Assembly: GCA_031772625.1 (NCBI GenBank)
Contig: CM062805.1
Coordinates: 804,169,592 to 804,233,591 of the forward strand
Origin: Pinus tabuliformis
Taxonomy: Eukaryota > Streptophyta > Pinopsida > Pinales > Pinaceae
DNA length: 64,000 nucleotides
Direction of reading: 5' to 3'
Below are positions 48,367 to 58,317 of this stretch, piece after piece. The stretch's first letter is position 1. The number at the start of each line of letters is the position of its first letter. The translations under genes and the position numbers were made by a program. Below the pieces are notes generated by a model. That model saw only the letters and a list, made by a program, of their open reading frames with translations. It made no database searches and was not told where the DNA came from.

Positions 48367-48498
48367 CGAGCAGTTTTAGCATAAAGTTCATGCTCGTTAA
48401 AAAATAAACGCAAGATCCGAGCAGTTTTAACGCGGAATTCATGCTCGTTAAAAAATAAACATAAGCTTTGAGCAGTTTTAGCTGCGCATTCAAGCTCA
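48367..48498 (+). repeat. Three tandem 51-bp hairpin units (A internal 2)
   Basis: The arms are CGAGCA/TGCTCG (48367-48372 with 48391-48396), CGAGCA/TGCTCG (48418-48423 with 48442-48447) and TGAGC/GCTCA (48469-48473 with 48494-48498). Confidence 0.85.
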
Positions 48499-48779
48499 TT
48501 AAAAAATAAACCCATCCCGGTCAATAACCATTGAAGTATGTAACCTGATCAACCATAAAAAGACCTTAGTCGTGTTTGTGCACCGTCACCTCCACTTTTC
48601 ATTTGGCCGATCGTTTACCTCCATGTGATTGTTTACCCATTTTGAGTAACATTTGCGAAGAGTGATTTCACCTAGCCATCGTTGTGACACTGCCTTGATT
48701 GGAAAATTCCAACCTGTACCTGGAATCAGGTGCTATCCCTGTTCATCACTCGTTCCTCAAAAGACGAGTCTTCTTTAAG

Positions 48780-49175
48780 CTCTTTTCAACTGACTCGTAA
48801 AATATGAAAAGATTGCCGAGTTTTGGCCTCCCAGCTCGTTAAACGACCGGAAGAGCTATCCCTCCTCTAGATTTTAATCTTTTTGGACCTGAGGGATTAT
48901 TGCACAAAAAGATCGAGCGCTTGTTTTGTTCGGCTCGTTAAAACTATCGAAAACTCATCCCTTCTGTATTGTTTTATACTTTTTCGGACTTAAGGGATTA
49001 GATGATGAAAAAGGAATTTTGGAGTTAACTTTATGTACCTTTTCAGACTCTCTAAAATTGAAAAGGGCCGAGTTTTCCTTGTCGTTAGACTCGTTAAAAT
49101 CACTAAATAGTGACAAACTTGTATTTAGACGAGAACGAGTTTCCCTATCGCTAGGCTCGTTAAAACATAGCGATG
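48780..49175 (+). repeat. CTCGTTAAAA hairpin ladder
   Basis: A chain of short inverted repeats: ATCTTTTTG/CAAAAAGAT (48877-48885 with 48905-48913), CGAGC/GCTCG (48914-48918 with 48933-48937), CCTTTTCA/TGAAAAGG (49038-49045 with 49059-49066), then CGAGT/ACTCG, then CGAG/CTCG. Most end in CTCGTTAAAA. The same chain occurs in A internal 1 (about 41685-42080), B (about 55670-56060) and copy 1 (about 3110-3560). Confidence 0.7.
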
Positions 49176-50326
49176 GGCTTGCCCGAAGGGCAGGTTATAG
49201 AACAAGCATATGTTATCCTCCTCAAGCTTGACAAAAATAAAGAGGTACTGGTCAGCAATGACTGGGGAAAATTGGGAAAAATCAAGAAGTCTTTGATGGT
49301 AGCAGGTCGCTCTTGAACATGACACTTTTCCTCCGTACCACATCAAGTTGGGTTGTTTCATTCACCGGTCACATCACCATGGTCTTTGCCACACCATCCA
49401 TACTTGGGGTAATGCTACCGATCCATTGCATCAGTGTCGCCATATGTTCAAGAGAAGTCGTTCAGAAGGAGTCAACCAGGTCCCATCCACTGCCATACAT
49501 TATCCTTCATCCATTCATGACCGCCACCCTGAATCATATGTCACAGATTGTTTTCACCTCCACTAAAATCATTAGCTCCGTTCCGTGTCACTGATGTGGG
49601 ATTCATTAAGGCCCTCCTTTGACGGATCGCTTCTTGTCGACATCAGCTCATTATCCAAGAAGTTGATCTAGGAACAACCCCTTCAGTACTTTGAAGCTTG
49701 CATGCCTCAATGGTAAGTTTCTCACTTCCGGCGACAGGTATACATCAATGACCTTCGACCAGAAGATTTTGCGTGGTGTTCGACGCCAAGTCCTTTATTC
49801 ACACCACGTGAATTGTACTGCAGTACCTTGAGGGTCATTATCATTATCGGTGATTCCTCTCGCGCTTGTTAACGGTTTACATCATTGACCGGTAATCAAG
49901 CGATGTCTTTCCATGTTCGACTTCAGCGCAATTCTCACATGGATCGACTTGTACTTAGAGTGAAGATCGAACGAGTTTGAAGACCCCGGATCTAGTTTCA
50001 TCCATCCGGGCTGCGATAATATATTCAGGAAAATAAAAACATTTGACATGTACATCATTGCAGCAGATGATCATCCTACTCAAAGGATGATAGTTTCGCC
50101 AGAATTATCAGTCTGCCATCAGACGATCGTCTGTTCTATGTACCAAAATGTATTTATAAAGCTGAGCATGGGAATGCCCGTCTCAGCTAGATCATGAAAG
50201 CAGAATGAATCATAATGTATTGTATTGTATCTTATTACAGGTCTCCTCCCAGCAAATGGATGAACTTCGGACTCCCCTGGATAAAGCATTTCACCCGATA
50301 AACGGCCTCATACTTTAGGGGGAAAC

Positions 50327-51403
50327 TGTTATAGACATTTTTTTGCCTTGCATCACTGAGCATGAAATGTCAATAATTAAGGGATCCAAAGTCCCTAAAC
50401 ATGTTGTTCCTACCCCTAGAGGAACAAGGCCAGCAAACCACAGCAGTTTACAAAAGTTCTCCACCTGAAAACACTCAAAAACAAGGCAATTCTGGATCAT
50501 GTCAACTGCTCCACTGAGCATCTGCGCTGAATGTCAACTGCTCCACTGTCTACCTGTGCTGAATGTCAACTGCAAAGAAGGCTACCTGCGCTGAGCGTAA
50601 CTGGACAAGTGGCAGATTCATTTCTCAAAGTGTCAATGCCCAGGAAGCTTCCAAAATGACACTTGGATCAGGGAATTCGACTGGTGATGAGTAAGAGGTT
50701 CCAAATCTCCAAGTGGAAGCAAGAACCTCCAAGTTTACTCAAGAACTGAAGTGGGAGAGGACACTAGTCAGCTCCATGCAAGCCTCAAGCTGACTCATCC
50801 TTTCTCCAAAACTCCTATATATAGATCTCTTATGAGGTCTAGGGAGGCTGGATTGTAATTGCAAAGAATTTCTGTTGGTTTGTGGTTGGATCATTGGGTG
50901 TTTATGCTTTGAAAGGGGCTGAAGAAGGAATTCCATTCTGCTGGGAAGGAGATGCTGGGTTGGAACCCCATGGGTTGTATCTCTTCATGAACCTTGTTTA
51001 TCAATCAATAAAGCTTCTTGGTTCTTTCCTATATGCTGGTGTTTATTGTATGATTTGCATTAGTGTATTTGATTTACTTCTAATCCTGAATCATTTATGA
51101 ATATGTATATTTGCCTTTGCATTGTGTCCTTCTTTTGTTGCATGTAGTTGTTCTCTTGTCACAGGTAGCTGTTCTCTTGTGATCTCGTGAGAGCAAAAGC
51201 AAGGAGGCAAGTAGCTGTGGACACACAAAGAGGAGAGGATCTAGATCGAGGGACAACCGAAAGATAACGGTAAGTCTACCAATCTCCTCTCTTTCATATT
51301 TCATAAAGGAAGAAACCGAAGTAGCTGCATTCGTTTGTTGCTAAGGCACTATCACGCCTTAGGTGGATAGGATCGTCCTGCATAGGCATTTTTCCCCACA
51401 ACA
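50327..51403 (+). repeat. Element A LTR 3
   Basis: 1077 bp, TG...CA, close to LTR 2. It is followed by target duplication ACTAT and the tail of the B 5' LTR. Confidence 0.94.
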
Positions 51404-51459
51404 ACTATCACACCTTAGGTGGATAGGATTGTCCTACATAGGCACTTTTCCCCACAACA
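51404..51459 (+). repeat. Element B 5' LTR, final part with target duplication
   Basis: ACTAT (51404-51408) repeats 36136-36140; 51409-51459 completes the B LTR and ends CCCACAACA. It matches 58262-58312. Confidence 0.93.
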
Positions 51460-51462
51460 AAT

Positions 51463-51480
51463 TGGTGACTCCACTGGGGA
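51463..51480 (+). other. Primer-binding site, tRNA-Arg-like (element B)
   Basis: TGGTGACTCCACTGGGGA, 4 bases after the LTR. It differs at two positions from the A copies. Confidence 0.8.
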
Positions 51481-53127
51481 GATCTGTTTTAGTCATTTTA
51501 TTTGTTTTTACATCATTGTTTGTTTCATAGACTCAACAGCAACAATCGAACTGCTTCTGCAAAGTAGACTGTTGCTGCCTTGATCCTTCACTGGGTTTTT
51601 GTCTATGATCTGAACAATGGACTCACAAATGACTTGATGATCCTTTGTGATAGTCTTTAGTACCCTCTCAAAGCATCCCTTTGATTATACCTTGCTTGTG
51701 TTTATGGTTTGGCCTGAAACAATTGATTTTTGAGCATTTTATGACCCGGAACCCAAGAGAAACGAGAGTTTCTCCTTCAGCGCAACTGCTGTGAAGGCAG
51801 TCTGCATTTCAACGCAGGTCCCGTGAAGGCTACCTGCGCTGAATGTCAAACCCATAGTGTTGAGGTTGCGCTGAACCAGTTTGGGTTTGTGTAGCTGGGG
51901 TTCTCTGCTGTCTGTTGCCCTGTTTTGATCTCTATTTTTTGCAGCCTTTAACCAGCATAGGTACCAGTCTGATAACCCCTTTTCTTTGCTTGAATTCGCC
52001 TCCTTTTGTACAAAAATACTAAGTGTTTTTATGTGTTTGTGGTGTCATTTGCAGTTTTCCTTCGCATGAGCGAAATAATCATCCTGTAGCCCTTGATTCA
52101 GATCTGTCGATTATGATCTTAGGAGAGAGTTCATTGGCTGTTTGCAGTTGATTTTACATTTGATTTTGCTTATTGGTTTGGATTTGTCTCTTTTAAGTGT
52201 CGAAGCAAGCATTCATTTCGAAAATCGCAAAGTGATTGCAATCTCTTCTACCCTTGTTGATTTTGGAAAAAGTAAACTTGTTTATATCTTGTCATTTAAA
52301 AGCAAATTCAAAGTTGTACAAAAAGCTTTCTTTGTAGGCATTAATACTAAGAAAGCAGAAAACAAACACCTGCATTGTGCATTTGCATTTTGATTAGTTT
52401 GCATGCTTGATTTAGGAAAGAGTGCATTAGAGTGTGCTGATTGCTCTTTGAGAAAAGATAGTGTATTTCTTTTCCCTTAGTAGCTAGGATTTTCAAAGTT
52501 GAAAAGATAATAAAGCTTGCTTATCATCTTAGACTGCATTTAGGAATTGTACCATACATCTCGTGGTGATCCTGAAAGGCAAACTTCTAAAAAGATCAAC
52601 TTAAAATAAACTGAATGAACCTAACAACGCTTTGCAACATAACGCACAACATAGAGGTCTAGGCTAGAGACGTGTTCCGGCGTCGTTAAGCCTAGTGACT
52701 GTCGATCTCGTGGAAGGTGGGTGATTCCTCCTGAGGGACGATAGCGCTAGTACGGATTGTGCTCCCACGTACCGTCGCGTATATATTGGGAGACCCCTAT
52801 AGGCATATATCATTTATCCTTAGGAAGCCGTGTCGGCCGCCCTACTGATCGCAATGCAGTGAACACAGCATTCACGAAGATCGACCGCCCGTACCTTAAA
52901 AAGTATTCTGTGGTTTTGCGAAAAGTTTGGCACACCCTCTGCCTAGATCTCCAGAGCAGTTTATTTTGGCCTTTTTCAGACTCTATAATAGAAAAAGTCC
53001 ATCCGAGCATTTGTCACTTCGGGCTCGTTAAAACATCGAAGGAGACTAGAGTCATCTTTAGCTTTTTCTCGACTCTTTAAACAGAACAATCACCCTTTAT
53101 TCCCGCGTTGATCTTTAGGTTGAAAAG
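51481..53127 (+). other. Leader of element B
   Basis: 1.65 kb without a conserved ORF, collinear with the A leaders but with many small differences. The block near 52645-52690 matches element E, and the leader stem is at 51776-51875. Confidence 0.75.
51776..51875 (+). other. Leader stem, element B
   Basis: TTCAGCGCAAC (51776-51786) pairs fully with GTTGCGCTGAA (51865-51875). Relative to A both arms changed together (GG:CC to AC:GT), while the middle copy of the motif (near 51831-51843) did not. Confidence 0.72.
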
Positions 53128-54690
53128 ATGGAGCACTCCAACCAAGGAATTCCCCTTGGTGGAAATCCTAGTCCCTTCTCCTCTTGGGGAGATGTTGGTG
53201 CGCCCCACATGGCCACATTGTCGCTTCCAGGACTGACAATTGGCCTACCAGTCTGGCTCTTTTCAACCAGTGTCGTTCAGAATACCACAATTCCTGAACA
53301 GTCGAGTCAACAGTTAGATCAGACAAGAGTTGCCCACCAGCCTTCCACTTCATCTTCCTCTCCTCCTTCCTCTTCGCTTGACAGAACTGGTCGAACAAAA
53401 AACCAGGTTCCTAAGGAGAAGAAGGAGAAGAAGAAGAAAGAAAAGAAGAAGAAGGAGCCTAAGGCGACTGGGGGCAAACAAGTGTCATCTGACAAAAATC
53501 CACACACCACACTCGCAAGGCCTAAATCGCCATGCGTCATATGCAAGGGAGACCACTTCCATAGAGATTGTCCCTGTATCCCCCGGATACTAAGAGACTG
53601 GTCCCCCCGTTTGCACAATTCGGTAGCATCGACCTCTGATAGCCATGTCGACTGCTCATCGTCAACTAGTGGGAGTGAAGCCCCAGGACAGAGCGGGAAA
53701 GCTAAATTTCCCTGCAGACTGTGTGAAGGCGATCACGCCATCCACCGTTGTCCCTTCTTAGACGAGGCAAAAAGAGTTCTGGAAGATCGCCCGATTTTAC
53801 GAGCGCATCTTCCTCCTGGATATCAAAAACTCTTGCCAAGTCCCTCGCTAGTTGAGAATCCGGCTGACCCGCCTAGGTGGTCAGCCGAAGCACCTGTCAT
53901 TGAAGATGAACCGTCTGAATCCATACCTGACAAAAGTCTAAAGGTTGAAACGACAGTTGACTCGGTTTTGCCTTCAGAGGCTCTATCTTCGAATGACACC
54001 ATCACAGAGGAGAATAAAGACGACACCGTCCAAATTCTCGTCATCAACACTGACTCCGATGATCAAGGGGGCAATGCCACCATTCCTTTATCGCAGGAAG
54101 GAAGTTCATCAGAGCGATATCCGGCTGTATACTCGGTCCCACCACCAAGCAACCTGGTTGTGTCCTTCGACTGGAACCAACTAGGTAGACCCCGCTTGCC
54201 AGCTAGCATACCATCCAGAATTATTGTCCAAATATACAGAATGGTAATGGCTGGCATAGTTATTGATGAAGGGGCATCTGTGAGTATCCTTTCCTCTATT
54301 GCTTGGAAAGCGCTTGGTTCGCCTGCGCTTTTGCCTGAAATGAGAAATCTATCAGGCTTTGACAAAGGAACCAGTCGACCTTTAGGGATCCTCCCCAATG
54401 TGCCCATAACATTGAAAGGGAAGACCGTTCAAATGAACGTGATGGTCGTTCAAGGACCCTTGGATTATAACCTACTCCTTGGACAAGACTATATATATTG
54501 CATGGGAGCCATCGTCTCATCACTCTTTAGAGTAATGTGTTTTCCGCATGAAGGAAGAATGGTCAAGCTCGTGGACCAACTTTCATTCCCTGGATCACAC
54601 ATCGCAAATAGTCATATACCATCCCTAAATGGTCTATTCACGCAAGAAGTGTCTCAATCCACGGTCTGTCCTCCTGATGAGCGCGAGTAA
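53128..54690 (+). CDS. Zinc-knuckle/retropepsin-like protein of element B (520 aa, intact)
   Basis: The ATG at 53128 opens a frame of exactly the same length as that of element A. It has the same plan: GLTIGLPVWLF signature, Ser/Pro-rich then Lys-rich segment, two C-x2-C-x3-H-x4-C knuckles (CVICKGDHFHRDC and CRLCEGDHAIHRC), acidic linker, and retropepsin-like DEGAS with LLLGQDY (Arg-to-Gln compared with the LLGRDY of A). Differences from A are scattered and mostly conservative, which suggests that the frame was kept while the copies moved. There are no stops although leader and tail differ by several indels. Expected role: nucleic-acid-binding/protease component acting with proteins supplied by an autonomous relative such as E. 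Confidence 0.85.
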   Translation: MEHSNQGIPLGGNPSPFSSWGDVGAPHMATLSLPGLTIGLPVWLFSTSVVQNTTIPEQSSQQLDQTRVAHQPSTSSSSPPSSSLDRTGRTKNQVPKEKKEKKKKEKKKKEPKATGGKQVSSDKNPHTTLARPKSPCVICKGDHFHRDCPCIPRILRDWSPRLHNSVASTSDSHVDCSSSTSGSEAPGQSGKAKFPCRLCEGDHAIHRCPFLDEAKRVLEDRPILRAHLPPGYQKLLPSPSLVENPADPPRWSAEAPVIEDEPSESIPDKSLKVETTVDSVLPSEALSSNDTITEENKDDTVQILVINTDSDDQGGNATIPLSQEGSSSERYPAVYSVPPPSNLVVSFDWNQLGRPRLPASIPSRIIVQIYRMVMAGIVIDEGASVSILSSIAWKALGSPALLPEMRNLSGFDKGTSRPLGILPNVPITLKGKTVQMNVMVVQGPLDYNLLLGQDYIYCMGAIVSSLFRVMCFPHEGRMVKLVDQLSFPGSHIANSHIPSLNGLFTQEVSQSTVCPPDERE

Positions 54691-57217
54691 TCCAGGAGGA
54701 TATGACTGGAACCGAGGGGGCATGCATCCTGGTCTGCTTCGACAGGAGAACTTTGGGTATAGGGTAGGTTTCCGCGGGAGAATATGACTAGTCCGTACCC
54801 TGTCCGTCTAGGAAGAGGGTTGTTCTAGAAAAAGATTCTTTTGTCAAAGTTATGTGAGGTGGCGGGATTACGTCACTCACCTTTGTCTATTTCGGTAGAT
54901 ATTGCCGAGGAAGTGTTTTGTTTGAAAGATTAACGAGACAATCTTTGGGTGACCTGAAAGAGGTAAGCCTCTCTCGTCAAAACAAAAGTTTTGGCGGAAG
55001 AGAAGTAGAGGTAACCTTGAAATCGTACTTTATACCTGGGGGCATGCAAACCTTTTGGAGTGAAAGCAAGGGGTGGCTATTTATTTTTTAAATTTTTAGG
55101 TCCTCCCTTTAAACCTGTAGGTCTAACCCTTTAAACTCGTAGGATTAGTCGTTCCCGAGCTTGCATAAATAAAGGATGCGGAGAAAAGCTTAGTGAGATG
55201 AAGCTCCATAAAAAATAGAATCTTGATGAGACACTCTTATCATATGACTGGTATATACGAGCAGTTTTAGCATAAAGTTCATGCTCGTTAAAAAAAAAAT
55301 AAACGCAAGATCCGAGCAGTTTTAGCACATAGTTCATGCTCGTTAAAAATAAACATAAGTCCGAGCAGTGTTTTGGCGCATTCAAGCTCGTTAAAAAATG
55401 AACCTATTCCGGTAAATAACCATTGTGTATGTAACCTCATCTGCCATAAAAGCCTTGGTCGTGTTTGCACCACCACCTCCACTTTTCATTTGGCCGATCG
55501 TCCACCTCCATATGATTGTTTACCCATTTTGAGGAACAGCTGCGAAGAGTGATTTCACCTAGCCATCCTTGTGACACTACCGTGATTGGAGAATTCCAAC
55601 CTGTACCTGGAATCAGCTGCTAACCCTGTTTATCACTCGTTCCTCAAAAGACGAGTCTTCTTTAAGCTCTTTTCAACTGACTCGTAAAATATGAAAAGAT
55701 TGCCGAGTTTTGGCCTTCCAGCTCATTAAAACGACCGGAAGTGCTATCCCTCCTCTAGATTTTAATCTTTTTGGACCTGAGGGATTATTGCACAAAAAGA
55801 TCGAGCGCTTGTTTTGTTCGGCTCGTTAAAACTATCGAAAACTCATCCCTTCTGTATTGTTTTATACTTTTTCGGACTTAAGGGATTAGATGACGAAAAA
55901 GGACTTTTGGAGTTAACTTTATGTACCTTTTCAGACTCTCTAAAAATGAAAAGGGCCGAGTTATCCTTGTCGTTAGACTCGTTAAAATCACTAAATAGTG
56001 ACAAACTTGTCTTTAGACGAGAACGAGTTTCACTATCGCTAGGCTCGTTAAAACATAGCGATGGGCTTGCCCGAAGGGCAGGTTATAGAACAAGCATATG
56101 TTATCCTCCTCAAGCTTGACAAAAATAAAGAGGTACTGGTCAGCAATGACTGGGGAAAAATTGGGAGAAAATCAAGAAAACTTTGATGGTAGCAGGTCGC
56201 TCTTGAACATGACACTTTTCCTCCGTACCACAATCAGGTTGGGTTGTTTCATTCACCGGTCACATCACCGTGGTCTCGCCATACCATCCATACTTGGGGT
56301 AATGCTACCGATCCATCGCATCAGTGTCGCCATATGTTCAAGAGAAGTCGTTCAGAAAGAGTCAACCGGGTCCCATCCACTGCCATACATTATCCTTCAT
56401 CCATTCATGACCGCCACCCTGAATCATATGTCACAGATCGTTTTCACCTCCATTAAAATCATTAGCTCCGTTCCGTGTCACTGATGTGGGATTCATTAAA
56501 GCCCTCCTTTGACGGATCGCTTCTTGTCGACATCAGCTCATTATCCAAGAAGTTGATCTAGGAACAACCCCTTCAGTACTTTGAAGCTTGCATGCCTCAA
56601 TGGCAAGTTTCTCACTTCCGGCGACAGGTATACATCAATGACCTTCGACCAGAAGATTTTGCGTGGTGTTCGACGCCAAGTCCTTTATTCACACCACGTG
56701 AATTGTACTGCAGTACCTTGAGGGTCATTATCATTATCGGTGATTCCTCTCGCGCTTGTTAATGGTTTACATCATTGACCGGTAATCAAGCGATGTCTTT
56801 CCATGTTCGACTTCAGTGCAATTCTCACATGGATCAACTTGTACTTAGAGTCAAGATCGAACGAGTTTGAAGACCCCAGATCTAGTTTCATCCATCCGGG
56901 CTGCGATATATATTCAGGAAAAATAAAGACATTTGACATGTACATCATTGCAGCAGATGATCATCCTACTCAAAGGATGATAATTTCACCAAAATTATCA
57001 GTCTACCATCAGACGATCGTCTGTTCTATGTACAAAAAATGAATTTATAAAACTGAGCATGGGAATGCCCGCCTCAGCTAGATCATGAAAGCAGTATGAA
57101 TCATAATGTATTGTATTGTATCTTATTACAGGTCTCCTCCCAGCAAATGGATGAACTTCGGACCCTCCTGGATAAAGCATTTCACCCGATAAACGGCCTC
57201 ATACTTTAGGGGGCAAC
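54691..57217 (+). other. Noncoding tail of element B
   Basis: Collinear with the A tails but without the U5-like cassette. It holds the hairpin array (55258-55390), the hairpin ladder (about 55670-56060), and the polypurine tract CTTTAGGGGG (57204-57213). No conserved ORF. Confidence 0.75.
55258..55390 (+). repeat. Three tandem hairpin units (element B)
   Basis: The arms are CGAGCA/TGCTCG (55258-55263 with 55282-55287), CGAGCA/TGCTCG (55313-55318 with 55337-55342) and CGAGC/GCTCG (55362-55366 with 55386-55390). The third pair is TGAGC/GCTCA in A. Confidence 0.85.
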
Positions 57218-58312
57218 TGTTATAGACATTTTTGTGCCTTACAACATTGAGCATGAAATGTCCATAATCTAAGGGATCCAAAGTCCCTAAACATGTTGTT
57301 CCTACCCCTAGAGGAACAAGGCCAACAAACCACAACAATTCACAGAAGTTCTCCACCTGAAACTGCTCAAAAACAAGTCAATTCAGGGTCATGTCAACTG
57401 CTCCACTGAGCATCTGCGTTGAATGTCAACTGCTCCACTGTCTACCTGCGTTGAATGTCAACTCCAACAAAGGTTACCTGCGCTGAGCGAGATTGGACAA
57501 GTGGCAGGCTCATTCCTCAATGTGTCAATGCCCAGGAAGCTTCCAAAATGACACTTTCCTCAGGGAATTCGACTGGTGATGAGTAAGAGGTTCCAAATCT
57601 CCAAGTGGAAGAAAGAACCTCCAAGTGGACTCAAGAACTGAGAGAGGGAGAGGACACTAGTCATATCTCAAGCTGACTCATCCTCTCTCCAAAATAACTA
57701 TATATAGATCTCTCCTCCATGAGATCTAGGGGGCTGGAATTTTGTTATTGCAAAGAATTGCTGTTGGTTTGAGACTGGAAACATTGGGTGCTTAATGCTT
57801 TGAAGGGAGCTGAAGAAGGAATTCCATTCTGCTGGGAAGGAGATGCTGGATTGGAGCCCTCTGGGTTGTATCTCTTCCTGAACCTTGTTATCGATCAATA
57901 AAGCTATCTTGGTTCTTTCCTATATGCTGGTGTATTTTGTATGATTGCATTAGTGTATTTGATTTACTTCTAATCCTGAATCATTTATGAATATGAATAT
58001 TTGCCTTTGTGTTGTGTTCTTCTCTTGTCGCAAGTAGCTGTTCTCTTGTCGCAGGTAGCTGTTCTCTTGTGACCTCGTGGGAATCAAGTAGCTGTTCTCT
58101 TGAGCAAGCGAGGAGGCAAGTAGCTGTGAACACCCAAAGAGAAGAGGATCTAGATCGAGGGACAAACGGAAGACAACGGTAAGTCTATCGATCTACCCTC
58201 TTTCACATTTCATAAAGGAAGAAACCAGAATAGCTATATCTGTTTGTTGCTAAGGCACTGTCACACCTTAGGTGGATAGGATCGTCCTGCATAGGAATTT
58301 TTCCCCACAACA
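57218..58312 (+). repeat. Element B 3' LTR
   Basis: 1095 bp, TG...CA, followed by target duplication GGAAA (58313-58317). It shares B-specific variants with 35097-36140. Confidence 0.95.
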
Positions 58313-58317
58313 GGAAA

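Larger units (their letters stand above)
47607..50326 (+). other. Noncoding tail of A internal 2
   Basis: Same order as 40493-43234. The U5-like cassette (about 47955-48170) is one repeat shorter. A polypurine tract (TTTAGGGGGAAAC) precedes LTR 3. No gene. Confidence 0.75.
36141..51403 (+). mobile_element. Element A: three-LTR tandem non-autonomous element inserted in the 5' LTR of B
   Basis: The structure is LTR (36141-37199), internal 1 (37200-43234), LTR (43235-44312), internal 2 (44313-50326), LTR (50327-51403). The flanks carry the 5-bp target duplication ACTAT (36136-36140 and 51404-51408). The two internal regions are nearly identical but differ at scattered sites, including two stop codons in internal 1, so they are not a simple copy-paste artefact. 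Such a tandem with one outer target duplication is most simply explained by unequal recombination between LTRs of two copies after insertion. Only one LTR of the three carries an 18-20 base deletion (36520-36540 region). Confidence 0.93.
35097..58312 (+). mobile_element. Element B: non-autonomous Tat/Ogre-like retrotransposon, interrupted by element A
   Basis: The outer limits are fixed by TGTTATAGAC (35097), CCCACAACA (58312) and the 5-bp target duplication GGAAA (35092-35096 and 58313-58317). The 5' LTR is split: 35097-36140 and 51409-51459, summing to 1095 bp, the same as the 3' LTR (57218-58312). The internal region (51460-57217, 5758 bp) holds a tRNA-Arg-like primer site, a long leader, one 520-codon ORF and a long hairpin-rich tail. 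No RT, RNase H or integrase is present, so it needs a helper. The host is the 3' LTR of a - strand Copia element. Confidence 0.93.
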
